The notes under the pieces are model-generated. The model was not told the DNA's origin, did no database searches, and saw only the letters and a program-made list of their open reading frames with translations. From contig DATFHF010000047.1 of the NCBI GenBank assembly GCA_035248685.1, positions 24,562-88,561 of the forward strand: a stretch of 64,000 nt of DNA, read 5' to 3'. Position numbers and translations under genes: made by a program. Source of the DNA: Jatrophihabitans_A sp035248685. Its GTDB lineage: Bacteria; Actinomycetota; Actinomycetes; Mycobacteriales; Jatrophihabitantaceae. Positions 40,451-48,870 of the stretch are shown here, piece by piece (the first letter of the stretch is position 1; each line of letters opens with the position of its first letter).

Positions 40451-41338
40451 TCAGGCCCAGCAGGCCGGCAGTCGCCCGCCGGCCAGCTGGCTGATGTCCT
40501 CGAACGCCGCCAGCACGTCGACCGGATCACCCGGCTGCGCGCCGTCGATTTCGGCGTAGGCGCGGCGCAGGTTCGCCACGATCCGGCCGGAATCCAGCAA
40601 GCCGGCGTACTCGCCCAGCTCGGTGGCGCGCGCCAGTTCCAGCAGGCTCAGGTCTGCCCGCTTGCCGGCATCGGCGACACCGGACAGCCACCGCAGGTAT
40701 TCGGCATTGGTATCGAGCACCTCCGGCCCGGCCACTTTGCCGTGCCCGGATAGCACCAGCTGTGGTTGCAGTGCGCGCAGCCGTTCGATGGCCAGCAGTG
40801 AGCCGGACAGCGACCCCATCAGCACGAACGGCGTGCAGCCGGACATCAGCACGTCACCGGCGAACAGCACCCGTTGCGCCGGCAGCCAGGCCACCACGTC
40901 GTTGGTGGTGTGCGCCGGGCCGACGTGCAGCAACTGCACCTCGATATCGCCGACGTAGATGGTCAGCCGATCTTCCAACAGCACTGTCGGCGGCGTCACC
41001 CGAAGGTCGCCCCATTCGACCTCGGGCCACAGCTGGGTCATCGCCAGCCCCATCGCCAGCATCTCTTCGCGTAGCAGCCGGTGGCCGATCATGGTGGCTT
41101 CGGCGAAGAACTGATTGCCGAAGGTGTGATCACCGTGCACGTGGGTGTTCACCACGGTGGTCACCGGGCCGGCAGCCAGGGCACGCACCCGCTCGCGTAG
41201 CGCGATCGCGCGGGCTTGGGTGGCCAGCGTGTCGATCACGGTGACCGATCCGTCGCCGACGATGACACCGGCGTTGGACAGGCACCAGCCGCCGTCCGGT
41301 TGGAGATAGCCGTACACGTTCGGGGTCAGCTCCTCCAA
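40451..41338 (-). CDS. MBL-fold metallohydrolase
   Basis: A 295-residue metallo-beta-lactamase-fold enzyme. Zinc motifs: THVHGDH (about 65-71), the His of HVGPAHTTND (about 138-147), FAGD (about 159-162) and SGHG (about 198-201). A near-start block GWCLSNAGVIVG is typical of a hydrolase group acting on lactones, glutathione-type thioesters or similar. The start is a TTG at 41338 with GAGG eight bases upstream. No better in-frame start exists before a stop; a GTG seven codons in is an alternative. Followed upstream by the aromatase/cyclase gene (37-base gap), perhaps one operon. Could be a lactonase or cyclase-like hydrolase. Confidence 0.85.
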   Translation of the reverse strand: MEELTPNVYGYLQPDGGWCLSNAGVIVGDGSVTVIDTLATQARAIALRERVRALAAGPVTTVVNTHVHGDHTFGNQFFAEATMIGHRLLREEMLAMGLAMTQLWPEVEWGDLRVTPPTVLLEDRLTIYVGDIEVQLLHVGPAHTTNDVVAWLPAQRVLFAGDVLMSGCTPFVLMGSLSGSLLAIERLRALQPQLVLSGHGKVAGPEVLDTNAEYLRWLSGVADAGKRADLSLLELARATELGEYAGLLDSGRIVANLRRAYAEIDGAQPGDPVDVLAAFEDISQLAGGRLPACWA

Positions 41339-41375
41339 GCGGGCTGCCTCGATGCTGCACTCGGGCTAGCTGTGG

Positions 41376-42308
41376 TCACCCGCCACTCCGGTTAGCGGCA
41401 CCGAGTTCCGCGAAGTCCTTCGCGTGCCGCAGCGTGATCATGCTGTGGCCACCGAGTGCGTTGCGGGCGAACGTCCTGGCATCGGCGATCGTCTTACCGG
41501 CACCCAGCACCCGTTCCACCGCGTCCGGATCGATCACGACGGTGTGTTCCGCGCTCACCTCGGTGTCGGTGAAGATCCATCGGCCGAGGTGGCAGGTCAG
41601 CAATGCGGGTCGCCGGATCTGCTTGTAAACGATGCTGTCCGGCCGCCGGATCCGCACCGACGAGGTGGTGTGCCGGGAGCCATCCGGAGCAAGGGTTTCC
41701 ATGGTCATATGTTGCGCGCCCGACTCGTCGACGCTGAGTTCGACGGCCTCGACGTGCGGCAGCCGGTTCGGCCACTGATCGGCCTCGTCGATGAATCGGT
41801 AGGCGAGCTCAGCGGGTGCGTCGATGTGTACCTCGTCGGAGAACCGCAGCTCCAGCTCGGCTGCGGCACCGGCAGTGGCCGCCTTTCGCAGACCCGCCAG
41901 CTCGGCATTGCTGTTGTTGTCCAGCGCGCCGCGGATCCAGTCCAGCGCCTGCGGATCGTCGTCCACCGCGCTGAAGTGGTGGTACAGCTCCACCGCGGTG
42001 CCGCCGTCCGGCTCGGCCAGGAACCGCCAACTGCCGCCCATCGATGCGATCGGTGGCTGACTCACCTGTTGCTGGAAGGTGATCTCGCTCCGGACCGGAT
42101 CGAACGTCCGACGGGAAGTCCAGGTCTTCACGGTCCCGTTCACCAATGCCCAGGTCTGGAAGAGCTCCTCGCTCGGGCTGCGTTCCAGCTGCTCGACATG
42201 CACGATCGGCGCGAAGATCACCGGCCATCTGGTGACATCGGCGATCAGCTCGTAAACCAGGTCGATCGGCGCCGGAATGCTGGTGGAGTGAACAGCCTGT
42301 TCAACCAT
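41376..42308 (-). CDS. Polyketide aromatase/cyclase didomain (SRPBCC fold)
   Basis: A 310-residue protein made of two START/Bet v1-like domains. Domain 1 begins HSTSIPAPIDLVYELIADVTRWPVIFAP and domain 2 FSDEVHIDAPAELAYRFIDEADQWPNRLPHVE. This is the arrangement of type II PKS aromatase/cyclases such as the WhiE/spore-pigment and TcmN type, which fold and dehydrate a poly-beta-keto chain. The ATG at 42308 has AAAGG upstream. No ketosynthase or carrier protein is within the window, so it may serve a distant PKS or have another role. It lies just upstream of the MBL-fold gene; some cyclisation steps use MBL-type enzymes. Confidence 0.88.
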   Translation of the reverse strand: MVEQAVHSTSIPAPIDLVYELIADVTRWPVIFAPIVHVEQLERSPSEELFQTWALVNGTVKTWTSRRTFDPVRSEITFQQQVSQPPIASMGGSWRFLAEPDGGTAVELYHHFSAVDDDPQALDWIRGALDNNSNAELAGLRKAATAGAAAELELRFSDEVHIDAPAELAYRFIDEADQWPNRLPHVEAVELSVDESGAQHMTMETLAPDGSRHTTSSVRIRRPDSIVYKQIRRPALLTCHLGRWIFTDTEVSAEHTVVIDPDAVERVLGAGKTIADARTFARNALGGHSMITLRHAKDFAELGAANRSGG

Positions 42309-42501
42309 GACGAAGCCTTTCACTCTGTGCTGAGACTGCTGGCTATCTCGCCGGATGGTAACCGGTGGCGGCAGGCGCGCGAGTGGGGTGCCATCTTCCA
42401 GATTGCCGTTCCATGTCGGATCCGGCGTTCGAGCTCCGACGTCCATAGTGTGGTATCACCTGACGCGGTGAACCCAGGTAGCCCCAGGAAAGGAATTCAC
42501 C

Positions 42502-42870
42502 ATGTTCGACACCAAGAACGCCTTCAGCGGCTTCTCGGTAAACGACATCGAGGCAGCCAAGAAGTTTTATGGCGACACCTTGAAGATCGACCTCACCGAG
42601 TCCCACGGCATGCTCCACCTGCACCTCGGCCCCGGCAAGGACGTGCTGGTCTACCCAAAGGGCGAACAGCACGTACCGGCCGAGTACACCATGCTGAACT
42701 TCGCCGTGGACGACATCGAGGCCGCAGTGGCCGAGTTGACCTCGATCGGCATCAGCTTCGAGCGGTACGACGGCGTGGACGAGAAGGGCATCTTCCGGCT
42801 CGGCGGCCCGCCGATCGCCTGGTTCAAAGACCCGGCCGGCAACATCCTCTCGGTGATCCAGGAGGGCTGA
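42502..42870 (+). CDS. VOC-family (glyoxalase-like) protein
   Basis: A 122-residue protein with the paired beta-alpha-beta-beta-beta units of the vicinal oxygen chelate family: FSGFSVNDIEAAKKFYGDTL, LHLHLGPGKDVLVYPKG, then MLNFAVDDIEAAVAELTSIG and WFKDPAGNILSVIQ with the last Glu/Gln-type ligand place occupied by Gln. The ATG has an AGGAA site. The family binds a metal for isomerase, dioxygenase or resistance reactions. The absence of clear His ligands makes catalysis uncertain. Divergent from the aromatase/cyclase. Confidence 0.9.
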   Translation: MFDTKNAFSGFSVNDIEAAKKFYGDTLKIDLTESHGMLHLHLGPGKDVLVYPKGEQHVPAEYTMLNFAVDDIEAAVAELTSIGISFERYDGVDEKGIFRLGGPPIAWFKDPAGNILSVIQEG

Positions 42871-42977
42871 CCCACCGGTAGCTGAAGCCAGCCGTGCTCG
42901 CCGAATAGCTCGTCCGAATATGCCGAAACCGTAGTTGCTAGCCTTGACCTGGACAGCTGGCAGACGATCGGGGTGCG

Positions 42978-43934
42978 GTGGCGGCCGAGCAGGATTGGGA
43001 ACACGGCCTGGCCAAGCATCGGGCCGAGTTGGTGGCGCACTGCTACCGGATGACGGCCAGCTACACCGAGGCCGAGGATCTGGCCCAGGAGAGCCTGCTG
43101 AAGGCATGGCGCAGCCGGGCCGACTTCGACGAGCGGCGGGCTTCGCTGCGAACCTGGCTGTTCCGGATCGCCACCAATGCTTGCCTGGACGCGTTGCGTG
43201 GCCGTCCCCGCCGGCCGCTGCCGTCCGGGCTGGGCGCCGCGTCAAGCGACCCGTCGGCAGGGTTGGCACCGTCCTACGAGATCCCATGGCTGGAACCGTT
43301 CCCGACCCACAACCTTGCCGCGGATCCGGCGCTCATCGCCGAGGTGCGGGGGAGCCTGCGGCTGGCCTTGATGGCTGCCTTTCAAACCATCCCGGCTAGG
43401 CAGCGGGCAGCGCTGATCCTGCGGGACGTACTTGCCTTTAGCGCCGAGGAAACCGCGAACATGCTGAGCATGACAGTGGCCGCGGCGAACAGTTCACTGC
43501 AGCGGGCCCGCCACCGGCTCGGTGAGCTGTCCATCACCGAAGATGCACTGGCTGATACCGAATCCGCGTCCGGGCCGATTGAGGCCTATGTCGCTGCCTT
43601 CGAACAGGGCGACGTGGAACGCATCGTGAAGTTGCTCAGCGACGACGTGGTCATGGAAATGCCGCCGGTGAACCTCTGGTACTCCGGCCCGTCGAACTAC
43701 CAGAGGTTCATGATCCGGCTCTTCACCGAACGCGGCAGGTCTTGGCGGGTGCTACGCACCGAGGCGAACGGCCAGCCGGCGTTCGCCGCGTATTGCCCAA
43801 CCCCGGACGGGCAGTTCCGGCTGCACACACTTCAGGTCTTCGAGGTGGTCGGTGAATTGGTCCGGCGCAACGACGTGTTCGCTGATCCACGGATCCTCGC
43901 GACGTTCGAGTTACCGCCTATCCTTCCGGCATAA
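42978..43934 (+). CDS. ECF sigma factor with C-terminal SnoaL/NTF2-like domain (SigG/SigX5-like)
   Basis: A 318-residue sigma factor. Region 2 is CYRMTASYTEAEDLAQESLLKAWR, region 4 RQRAALILRDVLAFSAEETANMLSMT with SSLQRARHRL, and the last 115 residues (GPIEAYVAAFEQGDVERIVKLLSDDVVMEMPP) are NTF2-like. In such extended ECFs the C-terminal domain replaces a separate anti-sigma factor and modulates activity. The GTG start is placed by GGGG upstream. It converges, 12 bases apart, on a stand-alone NTF2/SgcJ-type protein, so two NTF2 folds are adjacent. Its regulon is unknown; no target promoter was found by eye. Confidence 0.9.
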   Translation: MAAEQDWEHGLAKHRAELVAHCYRMTASYTEAEDLAQESLLKAWRSRADFDERRASLRTWLFRIATNACLDALRGRPRRPLPSGLGAASSDPSAGLAPSYEIPWLEPFPTHNLAADPALIAEVRGSLRLALMAAFQTIPARQRAALILRDVLAFSAEETANMLSMTVAAANSSLQRARHRLGELSITEDALADTESASGPIEAYVAAFEQGDVERIVKLLSDDVVMEMPPVNLWYSGPSNYQRFMIRLFTERGRSWRVLRTEANGQPAFAAYCPTPDGQFRLHTLQVFEVVGELVRRNDVFADPRILATFELPPILPA

Positions 43935-43946
43935 CGCGTCGGGTGG

Positions 43947-44354
43947 CTAGTGCGCCGGGGAATTCGTGTACGCCGCCACCAGCCAGCGATCGTTCCGCTT
44001 AACCAATACCCAGGTAGCGATCCGTTCCCGCTCGGTGGGCACCTGCTGCTCACCTGGCATCAGAATGGCGGCCTTGCTGACCACGACCGCGGTGTCTTCG
44101 CCGAAGATCCGAATCGACAGCGGCTCGTCGACGCCACGCGAGCCCTTGAGCGGCCCGCCGAGGCCCATTGACATGTACTCGGCGATGGCCGCTTTACCTA
44201 GGTGGACAATGCCGGGCATGACGACGGTCGCGTCGTCGACGTACCACTCGGCAAAGGCGTGTCCGTCCCCGTCCTGCCAGGTTTGGTAGATGCCGGCGAG
44301 GGTTTCCTGCACGCCGGTGATGCTCGAAGCGTGGGTTGTGGTCGTCATGATCAT
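43947..44354 (-). CDS. SgcJ/EcaC-family SnoaL-like protein
   Basis: A 135-residue NTF2-like protein of the DUF4440/SgcJ type: VQETLAGIYQTWQDGDGHAFAEWYVDDATVVMPG at the start and WVLVKRNDRWLVAAYTNSPAH at the end. It is annotated in some antibiotic clusters (for example C-1027 SgcJ) as an oxidoreductase, but with no shown cofactor. The start lies among TTG 44360, ATG 44354 and ATG 44348; I took the second. Convergent with the ECF sigma factor carrying the same fold. Possibly a small ligand-binding partner; the function is inferential. Confidence 0.85.
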   Translation of the reverse strand: MIMTTTTHASSITGVQETLAGIYQTWQDGDGHAFAEWYVDDATVVMPGIVHLGKAAIAEYMSMGLGGPLKGSRGVDEPLSIRIFGEDTAVVVSKAAILMPGEQQVPTERERIATWVLVKRNDRWLVAAYTNSPAH

Positions 44355-44580
44355 GTCCAATCGGTGGTTCCTGCACGGTCACCAGTACTTACGATCCGGC
44401 CGGCCGGAACTCATCGTTGACGTTAACTTTCGGTTGGGCATTTGGCGCCGTTAACAACAAATTGCCACTTAGCCCTATCTATTGCAATTTCCCTAAGTGC
44501 CCGTCAGTATCGACTTACCCAAAAGTTCCACCCATGGCTGAACTGTGCCTGGGCTATCCAACTCCCCCGATGGAGGTCCA

Positions 44581-45759
44581 ATGAAGTTCTCCACCCGGCT
44601 TGTCGTGACAGGCGTGGCCGTCGGCCTCGCAGCGCTGAGCGCCGTCGGTGTCTCATCGGCCAGCACGCCGAGCACCAGCTCCCCCGCCGCCACTGGCAAG
44701 CACGCCCTCAGGGCCTGTGCCGCACCCAGCAAGGGCTATGCCGCCTGCTTCGCGCAGACGCTGGTCAACAACAACGGCGTCATTCCGAACGCCAGCAGCC
44801 CGCAGGGATACAACCCGGCCGACATCCAGAGCGCCTACAAACTCTCCGGCTCGTCTACCGCCACCGTCGCCATCATCGACGCCTACGACGACCCGACCGC
44901 CGAAGCCGACCTCGGCGTCTACCGGTCGCAGTTCGGCCTGCCGGCCTGCACCACCGCCAACGGCTGCTTCAAGAAGGTGAACCAGACTGGCGGCACCAGG
45001 TACCCGCGCTCCAACGCCAACTGGGCGGTCGAGATCAGCCTGGACATTGACATGGTCTCGGCGACCTGCCCGACCTGCCACATCCTGCTGGTCGAGGCGA
45101 GCAGCAACTCCTTCTCGAACCTGGCCACCGCGGCGAACTACGCGTCCACCGTGGCGGGTGTGAAGGCGATCAGCAACAGCTACGGCGGCAGCGACAGCAG
45201 CGAGACCTCGGCCTACAACCACCCCGGCATCGCGGTGACCGCCTCCAGCGGTGACAGCGGCTACGGCATCCAATCGCCGGCCAGCTACCCGCACGTGATC
45301 GGCGTCGGTGGCACCAGCCTGGTTCACGCCTCCAACAGCCGCGGCTGGTCCGAGACCGCGTGGAGCGGTGCCGGCAGCGGTTGCTCGTCGTTGAACGCCA
45401 AGCCGTCCTGGCAGACCTCGGTCACCCAGTGTTCCGGTGACGCCGTGGCCGACGTCTCCGCGGTCGCCGACCCCAACACCGGCGTCTCGGTGTACGACTC
45501 CACCCCGTACCAGGGCCTGTCGCAGTGGGAGGTCTGGGGCGGCACTTCGGTGGCCTCGCCGATCATCGCCAGCGTGTACGCGCTGTCCGGCAACACCTCG
45601 GGCTACCCGGCATCCATCACCTGGGCCAACTCGTCGGCTCTGTTCGACGTGACCAGCGGCTCCAACGGCACCTGCAGCCCGAGCATCTGGTGCCACGCCG
45701 GCGTCGGCTGGGACGGCCCGACCGGCCTGGGCACCCCCAACGGCACCAGCGCCTTCTAA
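44581..45759 (+). CDS. Secreted S53 (sedolisin-type) serine-carboxyl peptidase, copy 2
   Basis: A 392-residue paralogue of the peptidase at 418-1599. Signal peptide about 1-27. Catalytic residues in equal places: Glu151 and Asp155 (EISLD), Asp225 (SSGDSG), Ser323 (GGTSVASP). From DIQSAY to the end the proteins differ at few positions (roughly seven of eight residues identical by eye) and the bases remain very similar too, whereas signal peptides and short linkers differ. The ATG has GGAGG four bases before it. Propeptide-like region is again only about 50 residues. The two copies lie inverted about 43 kb apart. A terminator hairpin follows at 45793. Confidence 0.92.
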   Translation: MKFSTRLVVTGVAVGLAALSAVGVSSASTPSTSSPAATGKHALRACAAPSKGYAACFAQTLVNNNGVIPNASSPQGYNPADIQSAYKLSGSSTATVAIIDAYDDPTAEADLGVYRSQFGLPACTTANGCFKKVNQTGGTRYPRSNANWAVEISLDIDMVSATCPTCHILLVEASSNSFSNLATAANYASTVAGVKAISNSYGGSDSSETSAYNHPGIAVTASSGDSGYGIQSPASYPHVIGVGGTSLVHASNSRGWSETAWSGAGSGCSSLNAKPSWQTSVTQCSGDAVADVSAVADPNTGVSVYDSTPYQGLSQWEVWGGTSVASPIIASVYALSGNTSGYPASITWANSSALFDVTSGSNGTCSPSIWCHAGVGWDGPTGLGTPNGTSAF

Positions 45760-45792
45760 CAAGCACTACTAGTCGTTTCGATTCATCCTCCT

Positions 45793-45834
45793 GCGGTTCC
45801 CCGGTCCGCTCATCCAGCGGGCCGGGGAACCCGC
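45793..45834. terminator. Hairpin terminator after S53 copy 2
   Basis: Arms 45793-45804 and 45822-45834 pair with one bulged base around GGTTCCCCGG/CCGGGGAACC, 34 bases past the stop. No gene lies in the remaining bases up to the tRNA. Confidence 0.75.
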
Positions 45835-45907
45835 ATGTTCGGATCAGCCGCTCATGCCGAGGGGTGTCAAGGGAAGGGTGGAGCGCAGTCGAGGCAACAC
45901 ACGAATT

Positions 45908-45983
45908 TGGAGCCGCCTCGGGGAATCGAACCCCGGACAACCTCATTACGAGTGAGGTGCTCTGCCGACTGAGCTAAGGCGGC
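45908..45983 (-). tRNA. tRNA-Thr (anticodon CGT)
   Basis: The minus strand folds as a cloverleaf: a 7-bp acceptor stem (GCCGCCT with AGGCGGC), D-loop TTAGCTCAGTCGGCAGAGC, anticodon stem CCTCA/TGAGG around CTCGTAA with anticodon CGT, and T-arm CCGGGGTTCGATTCCCCG. Discriminator T at 45911 is followed by an encoded CCA (45908-45910). It reads ACG codons, which are common in this high-GC genome. No integrase or att repeat is visible beside it. Confidence 0.95.
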
Positions 45984-46117
45984 GCACGGCGAACCGCGAC
46001 CGGACGAGTCTAACGGATCGCACGATCTCGCCTGTGCTCAGCGGGCTGTCCGGGGCCCGATCACTGGAAGCCTGACCACGCTGGTGATGGGCAATTTGCC
46101 ATCGAAACCGCTCGGTT

Positions 46118-46426
46118 TCAGGGAGCGCCCGGGACACTGCCGATCAACGGTCCGGCTTGGCTACCAACCCCCGGCGGCCCCCCGAACTGACCACCACCGA
46201 ACTGCCCGCGCGGGAACTGACCGCCACCGAACTGCCCGCGCGGGAACTGGCCACCGAACTGCCCGCCCTGGAACTGGTTGCTCGTACCGGCCGAGCCGGT
46301 ATCGGCATACGACACCGCCACGGCGGTCGAGCTCGCGATGGCGACCGCGGCCACCACGGCCACCGCGGTCCGGCCGGCCGGCCACAGCCCAGGCCGCACA
46401 CTCGCCACCGGGTACATCAATGTCAT
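46118..46426 (-). CDS. Small exported Gly/Gln/Phe repeat protein
   Basis: A 102-residue protein with one hydrophobic signal or anchor segment (about 17-40, RTAVAVVAAVAIASSTAVAVSYA) and a low-complexity tail built from repeats of QFGG/QFPRG type (GGQFPRGQFGGGQ and so on, about 50-82). ATG 46426 follows GAGGG; a GTG at 46483 adds a head without signal character. It is divergent from the response-regulator gene, and a Gly/Phe-rich segment also occurs in the GT39 protein of the same locus, so it may be a surface protein under the same control. I know no function. Confidence 0.6.
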   Translation of the reverse strand: MTLMYPVASVRPGLWPAGRTAVAVVAAVAIASSTAVAVSYADTGSAGTSNQFQGGQFGGQFPRGQFGGGQFPRGQFGGGQFGGPPGVGSQAGPLIGSVPGAP

Positions 46427-46592
46427 GACGGCAGCCCTCTCGGCACGGTCACTTGCCGTGCTGAACCTCAGCCTGCGATCCACGGCTGGCAGCCGGCTGT
46501 GATCGAACTGGCGAATCGCTGGCAGTCACGACGGCGAGAATCACACAGGTTGGTCACAGACTTCCCACAGCGCCGGGATAGCCCTGCCGGGC

Positions 46593-47342
46593 ATGGTTCA
46601 CATCGTGACCACAACCAGTGCGCCTCGACCCTCGTCCCTGCTGCGGACCGACGGCACCCCCGTTCGGGTGCTCGTCGTCGACGACGAACCGAACCTCGCG
46701 GATCTGCTCACCATGGCCCTGCGATACGAGGGCTGGGAGATCCGCACCGCCCACGACGGCTTGACCGCGGTCCGGCTGGCCAGAGAGTTCAAGCCGGACG
46801 CGGTAGTGCTCGACGTCATGCTGCCCGATCTCAACGGCCTGGAGGTGCTGCGCCGACTGCGAGACGACTCGCCCAACGTGCCGGTGCTCTTCCTCACCGC
46901 CAAGGACGCGGTCGAGGACCGGATCGCCGGGTTGACCGCCGGCGGCGACGACTACGTGACCAAACCGTTCAGCCTGGAAGAGGTGGTTGCCCGGGTGCGC
47001 GGGTTGATGCGGCGCACCGCGATCGCCATCGCCGAGAGCGGCTCGGTGCTGACCGTCGGCGACCTGAGCCTGGACGAAGAAAGCCACGAGGTCAGCCGGG
47101 CCGGCGAGGAGATTTCGCTAACCGCCACCGAGTTCGAACTGCTGCGCTACCTGATGCGCAACCCCCGCCGGGTCCTGTCCAAAGCCCAGATCCTCGACCG
47201 GGTCTGGAACTACGACTTCGGCGGCCAAGCCAACGTGGTGGAGATCTACATCTCCTACCTGCGCAAGAAGATCGATGCCGGCCGCGAGCCGATGATCCAC
47301 ACCCTGCGTGGCGTCGGCTACGTCCTGCGCGCCGCGGGCTGA
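46593..47342 (+). CDS. OmpR/PhoB-type response regulator
   Basis: A 249-residue regulator. Receiver domain about 25-140 (VRVLVVDDEPNLADLL, phosphoacceptor Asp74 in VVLDVMLPDL, Thr in FLTAKD, Lys in YVTKPFSLEE), then a winged helix DNA-binding domain (LSLDEESHEV, TATEFELLRYLMRNP, VWNYDFGGQANVVEIYISYLRKKID). It resembles the TrcR/PrrA group of mycobacteria. The sensor kinase gene begins one base after its stop. It probably regulates its own operon including the glycosyltransferases and the divergent repeat protein. No operator was identified. Confidence 0.95.
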   Translation: MVHIVTTTSAPRPSSLLRTDGTPVRVLVVDDEPNLADLLTMALRYEGWEIRTAHDGLTAVRLAREFKPDAVVLDVMLPDLNGLEVLRRLRDDSPNVPVLFLTAKDAVEDRIAGLTAGGDDYVTKPFSLEEVVARVRGLMRRTAIAIAESGSVLTVGDLSLDEESHEVSRAGEEISLTATEFELLRYLMRNPRRVLSKAQILDRVWNYDFGGQANVVEIYISYLRKKIDAGREPMIHTLRGVGYVLRAAG

Positions 47343-47343
47343 A

Positions 47344-48870
47344 ATGAGCCGCACACCGGCCACCTGGCGGGTGCGACCGCTACGCGACTGGACGCTGCGA
47401 AGCCGGCTGATCGCAAGCTTTCTCGGCCTGCTGCTGATTACCTGCGCCGGCATCGGGATCTTCACCGAGCTCGCGCTGAACCAGTCGCTAATCAACCAGC
47501 TGGATAAGCAGTTGGTCAGCGCCGGCAACCTGTCGATCAACGGCCCCGGCGGCGGCCAGCGGCCCGGCCACCCGACCCAGGGCGGCGGGCCGAACCTGTT
47601 GCCGCGCGGCATCCCGATCGCGAGTATCGGAGCCCGGATCGTCAATGGGACCGTGGTCGATTCGGCATATCAGGACTCCGACAATATCGAGCCATCGCTG
47701 ACCGAGGCCGTCCAAGACCGGCTGCTCACCGTGCCGGCCGACGGTCAACCGCACAGCGTGACGCTGCCTGATCTGGGCAACTATCGAATATTGGCCACCA
47801 CCATGCCCGACGGTGACGTGGTGATCTCCGGCTTCCCACTCAAGGACATCGATAGCACGCTGGCCAACCTGACCCTGGCCATTACCGGTCTAAGCATTTT
47901 GGCTTTGGTTATCGCGGGAATCGTCGGTGCGGCCATCGTTAGGCTGGCGCTACAACCGCTCCGCCGGGTGACCGCCACCGCCTCCCGGGTCGCTGACATG
48001 AGCCTGGACGAAGGCGAGGTGGCGTTGGCCGAACGGGTGTCCGAGCCGAACCCGCGCACCGAGGTCGGCCAGGTCGGGGTGGCGCTCAACCGGATGCTGG
48101 AGAACGTCAGCGACGCGTTGAACGCCCGCCATCGCAGCGAAATGCGGGTCAGGCAGTTCGTCGCCGACGCCAGCCATGAGCTGCGCACTCCACTGGCCTC
48201 CATCCGCGGCTACGCCGAACTGACCCGGCGCAGCCGTGAGGTGGCACCGCCCGACATCGCGCACGCGATGGCCCGGGTGGAATCGGAGGCCGGCCGGATG
48301 ACCACGCTGGTCGAAGACCTACTGCTGCTCGCCCGACTGGACGCCGGCCGGCCGCTGGAGGCCGCCGAGGTAGACCTAACTAGGTTGGCGGTGGACGCAC
48401 TCGGCGATGCACATGCGGCCGGGCCTGATCACCACTGGCAGCTCGAGGTGCCGGACGAGCCGGTGCTGACTACCGGTGACGCCGCCCGGTTGCACCAGGT
48501 GCTGGCCAACCTGCTGGCCAATGCTCGAACCCACACGCCAGCCGGCACCTCGGTGACGCTTTCCCTGTCCAGGCAAGCCGAAACCGTCCTGCTGGCAGTG
48601 CGGGACAACGGCCCGGGCATTCCCCCGGCATTGATGCCCGACATCTTCGAACGGTTCTCCCGCGGTGAACAGTCCCGCTCCCGGGCCGCCGGCAGCACCG
48701 GCCTCGGATTGGCCATCGTGGCAGCCGTGGTCGCCGCGCACCACGGCAGGATCACGGTAACCAGCCTGCCCGGCGACACGCTGTTCCTAGTGAGCCTGCC
48801 GGTCCATGGGGATCGTCAAGGCGGCTCACAGAGTGTGGCAAGCCAGCCCCGGCAGCCTCTAGCAATATGA
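47344..48870 (+). CDS. Sensor histidine kinase (HAMP, HisKA, HATPase)
   Basis: A 508-residue membrane kinase. TM1 about 20-42 (LIASFLGLLLITCAGIGIF), an extracytoplasmic loop about 45-175 that contains a Gly/Pro-rich stretch (GPGGGQRPGHP), TM2 about 178-202 (LAITGLSILALVIAGIVGAAIV), HAMP with LQPLRRVTATASRVADMSLD, phosphoacceptor His in ASHELRTPLASIRGY (about 282), and ATPase boxes LLANARTHT, VRDNGPGIP and STGLGLAIV. ATG 47344 follows the regulator's stop by one base. The signal is unknown. Its stop overlaps the ATG of the GT39 gene, so it is one operon. Confidence 0.95.
   Translation: MSRTPATWRVRPLRDWTLRSRLIASFLGLLLITCAGIGIFTELALNQSLINQLDKQLVSAGNLSINGPGGGQRPGHPTQGGGPNLLPRGIPIASIGARIVNGTVVDSAYQDSDNIEPSLTEAVQDRLLTVPADGQPHSVTLPDLGNYRILATTMPDGDVVISGFPLKDIDSTLANLTLAITGLSILALVIAGIVGAAIVRLALQPLRRVTATASRVADMSLDEGEVALAERVSEPNPRTEVGQVGVALNRMLENVSDALNARHRSEMRVRQFVADASHELRTPLASIRGYAELTRRSREVAPPDIAHAMARVESEAGRMTTLVEDLLLLARLDAGRPLEAAEVDLTRLAVDALGDAHAAGPDHHWQLEVPDEPVLTTGDAARLHQVLANLLANARTHTPAGTSVTLSLSRQAETVLLAVRDNGPGIPPALMPDIFERFSRGEQSRSRAAGSTGLGLAIVAAVVAAHHGRITVTSLPGDTLFLVSLPVHGDRQGGSQSVASQPRQPLAI

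Noticed and set aside
45908..45983. tRNA-Thr as integration site of a genomic island
   Set aside because: No integrase, excisionase or repeated 3' tRNA fragment was seen on either side.
46157..47347. 396-residue plus-strand frame with ELTATELPAREL repeats
   Set aside because: It is the complement and frame shadow of the GQF repeat gene and then of the response regulator, whose motifs are unambiguous.
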